This document shows, piece after piece, positions 35,001 to 45,900 of a stretch of DNA of 64,000 bases; within the stretch, counting starts at the first letter, position 1; each line of letters starts with the position of its first letter. Both the position numbers and the translations under genes were made by a program. Where the stretch lies: assembly GCA_002633005.1 (NCBI GenBank), contig NMRA01000068.1, positions 1,009,092 through 1,073,091 on the forward strand. The letters are read 5' to 3'. The notes below the pieces were generated by a model. The model was not told the DNA's origin, made no database searches, and saw only the letters and a list, made by a program, of their open reading frames with translations. The DNA comes from Phoronis australis. Taxonomy: Eukaryota; Phoronida; Phoronidae.

Positions 35001-38000
35001 GAATATATCAGAGAAACTCAACAACTCCTACAGAAACAGTTGGCCCAACACCAGAGGAATGCAGGGGAAGTGTTTTAAGGGAATGGTCACAAGTTTGATA
35101 ATGACGATGTTAAAACTTTAAGTAGGGGCAAGAACTGTTTCGAAAGAGGTGTCAAAGAGACCATCTCCATTAAGTAGGGAGGACAACGTTTTTTTATTTT
35201 TTTTACAATACCCATGAGTCATACAGTTTTGAAAAGCCCTTGGTGTGAGAAATACAATGGTGCAAAAATCAGAAAAATTGGATGAGCGGTTAACGAGAAA
35301 ATGGCCGTTGAAACGCGACGATTATGCGTAAAATATCTGCCTTTTTACATAATTTCGTAAAAAATAAAAGAATATACATGTGCTGCATGTAAAAAGATTC
35401 GTCTCATTGTGACAAACATGGTGGTGTGTATTATATAAAATTTGGATCGATTTCTACAGAGATATTGCTGTTTAAGTGTGTTGTTAGCATATAGAACAGG
35501 CTCATCATATTTGATGAAAACAATGAATTACACAGCATAAAAGGTAAAGAGCAAAGACATCACATCAGCTCAGAAATAAATACATCTGAGCTATGAGGAA
35601 ATTTCACATCAAATCACAAGATCACATTGGTGGATTTGGGGGGGCAAGGGGGCCTGGCCCGTGGCCCCCCTAAAACTCCCATTTGGCTGCTAGTTTGAGG
35701 GTGCAAATATCTTACGGGTAAAATCCTGCATAATACTCTGCCCTGCCCCCCCCCNNNNNNNNNNNNNNNGGAAAAGTACTATAAAGATTATATCTCGTAA
35801 GAACACAACTGAAGCTCCACCTGTCCTGACATTCTACCATTCCTTTAGTAGGGAGCTGGACACTTCAGGTATGATATAGTAGAGCTGAACAGCTTTAATT
35901 TTTCTACAGGTACTAGTATACAACCAGCAGACTACCACCTACAGATGCCTGAAAATGCTCAATTGTCATCGCTAAAGTTCGTTGTTGTCCAACATGAATT
36001 ATGATCGTCACCGAACCATTGGTTAGGCGTTGATTGTTGTGTTTACAGCAATGCACAAGGCTTCCGCAAAAAAAAGTTCATTTCAGTTTATGAACTCTTA
36101 ATGAAATTACAACAAGCCACACAGAGCTCCGTGCATTTTTGTCAGTGGTTCTCAAAATGTGGTACCCTTAGGTGATTACTATAAGCAGACAAATGTGGCT
36201 CCCACTACTAAGGAACATTATTTTTTTGACTATGCATTTCCATCTTCTTCAAATGTAACTGCGACTATTAACAAGACTTACTTAGTACCAATTTGATATT
36301 CAACATTATAAGTGTGTGACATGGATGTTTCAGGGCCATGTTTTGACATTCATGTACTGACCTGCCCAAGTTTGGATTTTCATACATCTATTGTACACGA
36401 CAAATTTAACGGGTGTGCTATCTGGCTATATACAAACAGACACATTAGCCCAATCTAGGAGATTTGAGTAGCACATAACGATGTCTACCTACCGTCCAGA
36501 ATTTGACAAAGTATTGAGCCACAGTGATGACTATGAAGAGGCAATAAATGAGTCCATATGCCAAGAAAAGGACAAAGAACTTGTAGGTGTTGTAGCACAC
36601 ACAGTTGTTGACCCTGTCAATGGAAATGTAGATGTTGTAGCACACACAATTGTTGACTCTGTGAGATTTATGAACACAACCACATGACAGTATTACCAAC
36701 ATCTGAACAACATCTGCACAAAAGAAGATGTTATCTCATGATACCTTGAGTAACTCACTTCTACAGTAATCACACACTGCTGATTAATTGCCATCATTGG
36801 CTATTTGTCAACAGATGACCTTCTCCGGAACAACTGTGCTGATGGTAGCAGTTTTACTTTATCTTGCAAAAACACAGCTGCATCTAATGACCCTAATGCC
36901 GCACTTATTCACCCCAATAATGTTGGAATCTTACCATGGACAATGATGATCCATCTTTAAAATACACCTGCAACAACAGAAATACATCAAGTGCATCTCA
37001 GTTTCTGTGGTTACAAATAATAACACAACTGATATCATCGTCACTTCAACATTTTCACATGGTAAACTGAATGAGAAGAGAACGTAGTATGACATTTAAA
37101 AGTCTTAGAGCTCTTAACTGCACATTTTGAGCTAGAACTCTTCATCAACAAATCTGTTACAATTTCACGTTAATCAGAAATTCCGAAGAAATATTAGAAA
37201 AATCTCTTCTCAAACTTTCGAAGGTGATCATTTTTTGGCATATAATACGTTTTTTTTGCTGAGGCCAAAGTTATTAACTTCCAAGAGGTATATCCCATCC
37301 AATGATAATCCTAAAAATGCGTTGTTCAGCTGTAAACCCAATAAAGTCTCCTAGATCCTTATAGATGCACTACTCACGTTCCACACACTGAACAATGGTG
37401 CGCCCGGTCTGGTTTGATACAATGGCATTTTTCACATATACGCATACCTGCAACACAATATATAGGGCTCGTTTACATCATCACATAATATACAGTTGTC
37501 ATTTACACCATGACATTATATGCAGTGGTCATACACATCATCGCATTATAAATAATGCTCATTTACTATTCATCACATTATATACAGTGGTCATTTACAA
37601 CACGTTATATACAGTGGCCATTTACACCATGACATTATATACAGTGGTCATTTACAATTCACATTATATACGGTGGTCATTTACATCATCACAGCAAAAG
37701 AGAGAAGCACCATCTGGAGCAAGCTACAAGCCCCCTTACCATTATGGTGCGTCCTACAGTTGACAGGTATGTTTCTATCCCTCACTACTTTGGCCAGTAT
37801 GTCTCTCTTTCTGTGTTCTTCTTCTTCCTCTTTGTACATGGCATATTCATTCTCATCTAAATAAAACTACAACAAAACACAAAACCACCTTTAATCCAGT
37901 GCTTGTTTTCATGTCCAAAACCCACTGTCACAGTCCTTAAAAAAACAAGGACAGCTTCAAAAACTTCACAATCCGCAAACTTAACTTGAGGATATCTTTG

Positions 38001-41000
38001 TCAACAAAATGGCAAAAATTGGTGTGAAAGTACGTCACAAGGTCTAAGTTTAAACATCAACCATACAGGACACTGGACTTCCATCACAACTTACCTGCTC
38101 AGGTACTGTGGCTGGCTCTGTGAAGATAGTTTTCCAGTAGGCCCACATAAACATAATGAAGAGTGGGTGGTACAGAATGATGTATATGACTGGAACACAT
38201 TATGACAAACACTGAACAACACATTTTAAAATGGCTCAATTTTTACAATCGTTTGATATTCATCTTAACAGAAGCAAAAAATAACATAGACACCCATGCT
38301 CACGCCAACGTCCTTTACTTTGGAAAATGTTCTGAATCAACTAAGCACCTACATACTGCCCGCCCCTACTTTTGAAATCCATGACTAAACGCTCTCTAAA
38401 AATTTAGCACCCACCCATCCAAGGATTCACTACATTATTTTCAAAATGGTAGAAACTAACTAAAGATTAGAATTTGCATATAACCTAAGAGACAAAACGT
38501 CCCTGGTTTTGAAAAATTAGGCTTGTAAAGTTTGAAAAATGAAGAGTGATATGCTACTAACCATTTGTTTTAAGTGTGCTCTAAAGCACTGATCATTTAT
38601 AAACGTCTTGGTTTCAATAAGGGCCATGCGGAGCATTGACATGCAATGCACACAAGAGATGATCATGATTTTAAACAAGCTCACTAAATGGAGTAATGCT
38701 ATTAAACTTAGTAATAGTCTCAGACTAGGGGGAGCAAAGCAAATCAAAAATACTGTCCTCAATAGGAACACCAGTCACATTTCATAACCACTCTTCAAGA
38801 AGTTTGGAAGATAAGGAGGCAGACAGCAGAGTTCACAAAAAACAATAGACAGGCAACTACGGGGTGCAACAGAGCTTACATCCATCTGAAACAGGGCTGA
38901 TGCTGTTATTTGCACGATAGTGTACTATAGCCTTTTGCCAAACTTCATGAACACCCATCAAGGAACTTAGTAGATATCAAGGCAAAGTAAACAAAAATTG
39001 CCACCAGGCAACTCCGCAGTTGTCTGATTTGTCCCAAAATCCACATCATTCATTGTATAGAAAACAAAGATGTATTGAGCCACGGGTAAAAAGTAAAAAA
39101 AGTCATGAGATGGCGCCACAGCTGTTGCACCTCCTCAAAAATCATCAGCCATGAACTTCTCAGAAGGAACACATGCCAATTTTTATAACGATCCTTGTAG
39201 TGATTTGGTGTTATGTTAGCCTGTCGCCAATGTGACTGGGGAAGTATCTTTTGGCAAATATTTTGAATTTTGAATATGAAGTGCAATTTGAGAGGTCGTA
39301 CAGTATGGTCCTCAGATTAAACACCAATTTCTGATCATAAATGCCCATGTCTGTTTAAACCTAATGTATTCCTACAGAGATCTTCAAGAGCAAGCAAATG
39401 TTTCATGATATTTTACCTTTTTCAGCAACACTAATTGGTGGGTCAAGAACTGAAAGACATGAAAACATTATAATTAAAATCAGGTGACCTACTAGTAAAT
39501 AATGAACATAAAGGTCATTTAAAACAAACTTCATACTTCTTAAAACATAAAGAAAATACCTTCATTCACAGTGGAAACTAAAAAATGTCCTATGATATGA
39601 ATGTCTGCAAATAATACTAATGCATATATTTTCTCTCAAAATCTCATCTGCAATTATAGTAACTTTATTCTGGTAAAAACAATCAGGTCGGAGAATTTCC
39701 CAACAGAAATGCTACGGCACCAACAGGTATTACAGAGAAATTCTTCTCAAATACAGAACTAATTTTTAAATACCACTCAGGTCAATTGGTGAAGTGGTTC
39801 TAAATCCATATTCATTACAAAAAACAGTGTTCGGCTACGGGCACTTAATGCTATGAAATTAGTCACAGTTTAAATCAAAATTTTGCTTATTTGATGGAAA
39901 GCGTGTTTGTAGTCGAATTTTAAGCATTCCTAGCAGTCCTTTGTCTAGCATCATGTATTAGCTGATGTACAGACCTATTCGGTCATGGTTCAAATCATTA
40001 TTAATGTGATAATTGCTCTGCTCCACAAAAAGGAAATTGCAAGCCCGTAGCCTGCATTGCGCAGGGGGTGGTTCGAATTTCTGGAACGGTGGATTTTTGA
40101 TATTTTGCAAAGGCCGACCCGGTATAGTTTTCAGTAGCTTCAGTAGGGGGAAGGGAAATCTGTATGCCCAACAATAACTCTCAGCTCTTTGGTCCTGAGA
40201 TGAGACGAAAATGAGGACTACCATGACGCTTGCTCGTAAAAAATTGGGAGTCAAATTCGGATCCAGAACTAAGATAACGTTCTTGCGTTACCGTCCGCCA
40301 AACTTTCAGATCAAGCATACTAAATACATACTCCGACGGATTTTTTTAGTCTGAGAATGACTCGACCAAATTTTTATTTGGCCGTATTTTTGCGTGATAC
40401 TTATATCACTGGAAATGGGAACATCCCACTATTCTGAAGGTTCACTACTCCGAAGGTTCATTACACTGAAAATGTCTAAAATTTCGATCCCAGGATTAAT
40501 TTTTATACTTTTGCAAGCAAAAGTAAATGATACTTCGATTATTAGATGAGCTGAGTGGTGTACCTATACTGAAAACAACATCTGGTACCTATTGATTTCA
40601 TGTGCATGCGAAAATGCCAGCACGTCTTACGAATACGTTCTTGTATTGTTAAAAGGATACCAAACCCGGATTTGGTTTTTGACCTTCCCATCCCGCTCTT
40701 TGAGACAAAATAATACTCTCTAATCATTAACAACCCTCAAAAGTTTGCTGAGAAATTTGAAAAGTCCTTTCAAAGTTTGCTGACCGGGCAAGCGTGACCT
40801 ACGCTTTTTGCGAATTACACAACTGTGGGGAAAGTCCACCCACCAAGGATCACATTCTCCAAACTGTGACATAGATTTATGAATTTTCAATTGAATCCTT
40901 CCTTAAAAAGGAATCTAAACCCTATTTTTATGATTACTTCATTCACTCACTTTCTGATGCATCATTGGTGTCACTGCTTGAAAGACAAAGCAGAAATCAG

Positions 41001-41959
41001 CTAACACTTCATACCCACTATCGCAAATTGGACATTATGGTCCTTGGGTTGTCGTTTCCCACAGAAGCCGGGGGTCACGCTTGCCCCTTTAGCAGAATTT
41101 GTAATGAGTTTTCTAATTTTCCTCAAAACCCGGCGATTCCTTACGTCCAGGGCCTGTTTGACTGCCTCAAGAGGACATTTAAACAGTTTGACATTTCTAT
41201 TATCCACTAACCCTTTAATTCTCTCCGCAGCCAACTGGTTAATGTCAAGGACACGACCCCCAAGGTGAATAAATCATGTGTTGTCTATTGCGTCAGGTGT
41301 ATAGGATCCCCAGTGCTCAGTTACATTGGTGAAACGAAACAGTCCATAAAATGCGTTTGTCACAACATCGTCGTCCTAGTTACAGGGACACTTATGATTC
41401 GGCTATTTTTAGCCACATGTGCGCTACTGGACATGATTTCAATACGGATGATGTTAGTATCTTAGACTGTGAGGAAGACTGGTTCAAAAGGGGTGTAAAG
41501 GAAGCTCTCCATGAGCGTATTGAGAGTCCTCTTTAAATAAAAGAGGTGGTTTACGATTCGATTTGTCACACGTATGGGATGGTGTACTAATTTTCGTAAG
41601 TTTTAATTCCAGTATTAGACTCAAACTTGATCCATTTGACTGAGTATTTTCAAAAAAATAGTGATTTTTAGGAACCATTGCATTTTCCAGCTGCCAGCAC
41701 AAGTTATGCTGACAAAATACAGGGCATCCACAAAATTATCTTGTCAAGTTGTCAGGTCAGTGTGACATGAAGTCGTGTAAATTACTTCACATTATTAACA
41801 GCGATCGATAGGAAATAGATCCATTCGTTCTACTTCTCAGTACTTACGAAAACAGAGATTGATTACATAAGCATAATATGACCATGCTATCACAGATACT
41901 ATAAAAATGACAGGAAACCATCGGAAGAATGCCAGGCAGCAACTCAAAGCTCCAGCCAT
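31021..41959 (-). CDS. DHHC palmitoyltransferase, ZDHHC2/15/20 group (10 exons, C-terminus open)
   Basis: Exons on the minus strand: 41959-41848, 39449-39417, 38189-38095, 37866-37740, 37447-37378, 36967-36935, 36613-36493, 34151-34028, 33003-32877, 31098-31021; all have GT-AG borders and compatible phases. They give 306 codons. TM1 is about 10-32 (ending [12 protein letters not shown]), TM2 50-72, TM3 168-190, TM4 205-228. The Cys-rich domain runs from [15 protein letters not shown] to DHHCPWVNNC with the catalytic DHHC at 152-155. Conserved YKFF, LFGYHC, NKSTLESFRPP and SSLGDG follow. The protein is a membrane S-acyltransferase that moves palmitate to cysteines of client proteins at Golgi or plasma membrane. 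Vertebrate relatives are 337-365 aa, so one or more C-terminal exons are missing from this model. Oddity: VNNCVCYN where relatives have VNNCVGF. Confidence 0.92.
32036..32180 (+). repeat. 34-bp tandem repeat, about four copies
   Basis: Unit contains CCTACAGGTACTTCAGGTGT followed by TACAGTTGTACCAC. Located in the DHHC gene region downstream of exon 9. Confidence 0.9.
33240..33775 (+). repeat. CA-rich minisatellite in the DHHC gene intron
   Basis: Units of about 35-45 bp built from CACTATCACACCTCACAGCT, ACAACCCCAGTACACAGCAC and CTACACTCCCAGTACACCCT. It lies in the intron between exons 8 and 9. Confidence 0.9.
34940..35175 (+). mobile_element. Penelope-like element remnant with GIY-YIG domain, copy A
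   Basis: Plus-strand translation reads [20 protein letters not shown], then [14 protein letters not shown], a stop, then [12 protein letters not shown] and [14 protein letters not shown]. This is the order of the GIY-YIG endonuclease domain at the C-terminus of Penelope-like retroelements (here the GIY-type Tyr-Ile-x-Glu reads YIRET). In-frame stops show decay. It is antisense in an intron of the DHHC gene. Confidence 0.7.
35755..35769. other. Assembly gap (15 N)
   Basis: Run of N after a C-rich tract; real gap size unknown. Confidence 0.95.
36614..36665 (-). repeat. 45-bp tandem duplication of the exon 7 acceptor
   Basis: On the minus strand CACAG|AGTCAACAATTGTGTG is followed 45 bases later by GACAG|GGTCAACAACTGTGTG, the acceptor used in the model. 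The copy includes an acceptor, the first codons of the exon, and a shared CTACAAC block. Use of the upstream acceptor would join TG with A, turning the conserved Trp of CPW into a TGA stop. Confidence 0.85.
36935..36967 (-). CDS. DHHC catalytic mini-exon
   Basis: A 33-bp exon coding [12 protein letters not shown] between acceptor TTGCAG and donor GTAAGA. It contains the catalytic Asp-His-His-Cys. The first codon is shared with the exon 37447-37378 and the Trp codon is completed by the first base of exon 36613-36493. Confidence 0.93.
37472..37690 (+). repeat. 30-bp tandem repeat, about seven copies, between exons 4 and 5 of the DHHC gene
   Basis: Unit like CATTTACACCATGACATTAT followed by ATACAGTGGT. 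Copies vary in length. The array fills most of the short intron between 37740 and 37447. Confidence 0.85.
41130..41536 (+). mobile_element. Penelope-like element remnant with GIY-YIG domain, copy B
   Basis: Frames in order: [20 protein letters not shown], then [20 protein letters not shown], then [20 protein letters not shown], then (after a frameshift near 41350) [40 protein letters not shown] and [14 protein letters not shown]. This is the connector and GIY-YIG (SYIGE) nuclease end of a Penelope-like reverse transcriptase. The reverse transcriptase core is not seen. The remnant sits antisense in intron 1 of the DHHC gene. Confidence 0.8.
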
Positions 41960-41995
41960 TTTGTTAGATTACTTTAGTTTCCTGTTTGACTGGCC

Positions 41996-42145
41996 TGCGT
42001 TCAGTAGACGCTAGGACCTACGCTAGGATCTACCTAAAACCTAGTCAAAGTCACGTGCTCTCATTAGAAATGCACGGCAATATCTCACGTAATCTCGCGA
42101 AGTCTTGCTTTTTAGGGAGGTCCTAGTGTTACTGAACGGGAGGCT
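41996..42145. repeat. MITE-like inverted repeat, about 150 bp
   Basis: GCGTTCAGTAGACGCTAGGACC at the left is mirrored at the right by GGTCCTAGTG, then TTACTGAACGGGAGGCTGCG. A second GCTAGGATCTACC copy lies inside. No target duplication was established. Confidence 0.5.
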
Positions 42146-42285
42146 GCGTTCCGTCTACGCAAGAATCACGCGATGGAAGTTTTTCGTGTTTCATGTGCTT
42201 TGTTTAGGGTTGAAGTCGACATCTCGTGAAGCTATGCGTTATTTAATAATTGTTTGAGGTTCTCGCGTCTACGGAACGCACCATG
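42142..42285. repeat. MITE-like inverted repeat, about 140 bp
   Basis: TGCGTTCCGTCTACGC at the left is mirrored by GCGTCTACGGAACGCA at the right. It abuts the previous hairpin, and the two share a GCGTTC...TAGACGC motif, so they may be related or nested. Confidence 0.55.
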
Positions 42286-42980
42286 GGAGTGAAGCTACGG
42301 TCTCTGATGAAACACTGAAGGGATACGAGGTCTAAGTTAGAAATATTACCCGAATTTTAAAGCGTAATGCCCGTCATATCAATTGTAATTAATCTTTGTG
42401 TCAAGAAATGAATGACACGAATCGAAAAATTGACAGCGACTGCAAGCAGAATCATCTTGATTTTCCCGCTGTTTAGTAGACTTGTCTATAGTTTATCCAT
42501 GTAAAACAATTTATTTTGGGTTTCAAGCGTGAGCTACAAGCCCACTTTCCGATTTCTACGCTCAGAATCACATTCTGATCAGTATGTTATGTAACAACGA
42601 CGAGAATGAGCGATTTTAGCCGATAGATGGCTCTCTATGTAGTCACGTGAAATATTAGCCTTGTTCAATTGGTCAAATTCTACGAGGCAACCAAGCAGCG
42701 CTCATAAACATTCAATAGGGCCTACATGGTTGCCGCATTGTTGGTTTGTGTGCCGAGTCTTTCAAGTGAACAGTCGGAGTTAATTACGTCGTCATTCGTG
42801 TTCATTTCCTTCTGATGTTACAGTAGAAAAACTGGTCGAGGAAAGTTGAATCGATGTGGATCTTTCTTGTCCGACAGATTTGGCAAACAAGTGCTTGAAT
42901 TCTGACCAATCCGTCACCCAGTGGCTTTCAGTGGTGTGCACCCACCAGCTGACCTAGGCTATAACTCAAGTCTCAATATC

Positions 42981-45900
42981 ATGGAAGTGGAAGATACAAT
43001 CGAGAAAGACATCTATGCCGTTGATGTGCATAAGGCAAATGCATATTCTGAAAGTGAGTATCTCGCTACAGAAATGTGTTTGGGGCTGATTTACTTATTA
43101 CTATTAGACCCTTCAGGCTTCACTGACTGTCCCTGATCAATGTTATTGACACTTTGACAGTAATAAATAATAAAACCAATTTGTTATTTGAAGTCATCAC
43201 ATTCATGATACTTGCGAAATGATTTGGGTCCTTAGATTCAGGGAGGTAAATCCTCCGAAAAATTCTTTCAAGTTTGGGGATATTTGAAAATTTTTTCACA
43301 ATTAACAGCTCGGTCGCTGTAGCCAGCTGAGGAACACCTCAGCCCTTTGCCATGGTTGTGCTAATCTCATTCGCATCCCATGTATTTTAAATGGGCGGTA
43401 TGCCAAATTCGCTCACCAAACGAGAAGTCTTCACCTCATCAAAAGTGTATTTCACACTTAAAAACGTCACTTTTAAAAAGCACTTACAACGATCTTTTCT
43501 GGTACATATTCTCGATGAAGCATGATGTACAAGAATTGATATGACTTTGGCGTACACAGCGATGTAATTGCCTATAGCTTACAAGCTGTGAAGATCTGAT
43601 GACAAAAAAGATAGGAGTCGCTGTGTATTAACTTTGTGTTCACGTAGAACTAGAAATTACTTAATTCCCAGATAGTTCTATTTGTCACCTCATCATAAAA
43701 GTTAAGAACTTATTACGACTCGCCAAGGGTGCTAGCAAAATCTGCGACTCAATTGACACCTTGCCTGCTATAGCTGTTCAAATGAAAAACGATCTGAATG
43801 TCATTTTCTTGTGTTATTCTCCAGCTTTTGTAACTAAGAAAATACTTTAGGTGACTTTTACACAATACGCTTGAGACACGCACACGTGCCATTTGCTAAA
43901 TTTTTTGTGACATTTTTTGGGAGATGACAGCTTCGTCAAAGCAAAATTTGCTGAGAAATTCAGTTTGCCAGTATTAGAACACTAAACGAAGCGAAAACAA
44001 TTCTGATAATAAAAAACCTTGTGCAAGAACAGATGTTTGTAGAATCGACTGAAAAATATATTGGCCAATACTAGCTGTGGGTGACTCGTAAGATAGCTCT
44101 TAAAATTTAGCAGCAGAATATAAACGTAGAACTGCATTTTTTGCACCAGTAGTTAATTTAGTGTACCCAAGGAAGAATGTAGTTTTGTGTCAGTATTTAT
44201 TTGATTACTTTTTACCCACATCATGGCTTAAACTTATTTTATTGACTGCATCAAAAGATAGGGTTTTTCAGAATTAGGTAACTGTGTTTCCTAATTTGTA
44301 TGTATTGGTCAAAGTTATCTCGAAATCAAATAATTGCCTGTAATTGGGATCGTGCCTAGTTAGACCATGAGCCTTAGGTTGATGACATTCTGTCCAGGTG
44401 GTCAAGTGTTCTCATGACATCTGCTGGTTTGGAGAGTGCGCTTAATGGGACCACTTTTGCTCAGTGCATTGTGGCTTGTGCTGCACAATATCAAAGTCCA
44501 TTTTTTAAAACATCATGATAAGAGTTTCATCTTGATATTTAAACTGAGATGCCAACATCTCTGCGCCAACATCTCTGCGGTGTTATTAGTGCAATAGAAA
44601 ATGGATGGGCTGAAACTGGCTTTTACTGACAGTGATAAGTGTTTTTGCTGTTTCATTTGAATGATGTAGAGTTCTCATCAGCAAGTCAAGCATCAAACTT
44701 TGATTTCCACATTGTATCAGATAAAAACAATTTTTATATTAGTAGCATGAACATTGGTATAAATTGTTCAAAACTTGAATTTTAATTTATTCACAACATA
44801 GATATTTTTGTGTATTATCACGAATGTTTTACCAGACTTTGTTAAAGATTGATATCAGCTTTTCTCTCAATGGCAACAGTTGATGTAACCTAGTTTAAAA
44901 GTAGACTAATTAAAATGTTGATAAAAATTATCTTCATGGGATGGGCAGTGCTAGCTTGAATAGACAGCTTTGGCTAGACATGTTGAAATGCAAACATCAT
45001 TCTTTGCTTACTGGGTCACAGTGTTTACCTACATTTTCGCATTTTGTCTCGTCACAAGTACGATAAGAACCAGAACTTAGACAGCTGATCTTGCATAAGT
45101 GCACCATGTGAGTTTAAAATTCTGATTTATCATATAAGATCATTAAATTTATGCAACTTTTTAATGTTTTAGAAAAATTAGCCATCCAGAAGATAATGTA
45201 GCTTAAATATGACCTTTGTTCCAAGGGTCCCGTCGACCGTGTTGCGTATTTTTTCAGAAAAGCCATAGTAATCAATTAGTTAAATGAGTGACTCATGTGC
45301 CAAAACTTCTCAATTTCAGTAATAATTCATGAAACCAAATGAGAATATGCTTATCAAAGCAAACAGGAAGAACTGAAAGTTTATGAATCACTGACAGCTT
45401 CTTTCTGTGTTTTTGGTCAGAATAACTTTTGGTGTTAGAAAAAATTACAGATAAGAATTTTTATACCTGGGATATTGATTGTTTTTCAACGGGATGGAAT
45501 CAACAGATTGCCGATCGACACCTATTTCCGCACCCGTATCCATCTGACACTGTGCCTCTGGTAACTCCTGCCTCAGGTATACCTACGGTAAATGTGTTAA
45601 ACCGGCCGCCACTCCCCACTCTGAGGAACAGCTCAGCTAGTGTACTTCTTGTGTTCATTTATGATATTTACCATCACTAGGTGGCAGAGTGGATATATAA
45701 AATGTGATATTTGTCATTTTGTTTTTCTAATATTTGTTTTTACTTTAAGGAGATTTTTTGTTTTTTGATAAATAAATATAAGTTTCAACACGTCCAAAAG
45801 GTTCCATTGTTTGTACAGTATATAAAATGTGCATACCATCACCATCACTATACACATGCATCCTGTGCATTGTTTCAACTCTGCCATGCAATGTTTTCAC

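Larger units (their letters stand above)
41960..42980. promoter_or_regulatory. Divergent promoter region of the DHHC and VWA3-like genes
   Basis: The two start codons (41959 minus, 42981 plus) lie 1021 bp apart. The region holds two CACGTG E-boxes (42053-42058 and 42643-42648), a reverse CCAAT (42668-42672), and facing RFX half-sites GGCAACC (42686-42692) and GGTTGCC (42728-42734). Two MITE-like hairpins occupy the DHHC-proximal part. Start sites themselves cannot be located from sequence. Confidence 0.5.

Noticed and set aside
35630-35760. G- and C-rich tract as a regulatory island
   Set aside because: It borders an assembly gap and looks like low-complexity or repeat sequence; no start site evidence.
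45429-45680. Possible extra exon of the VWA3-like gene
   Set aside because: Exon 1 (ending in A, phase 1) joins in frame directly to 47976, and the best acceptor here (45510) would meet a TGA in that phase.
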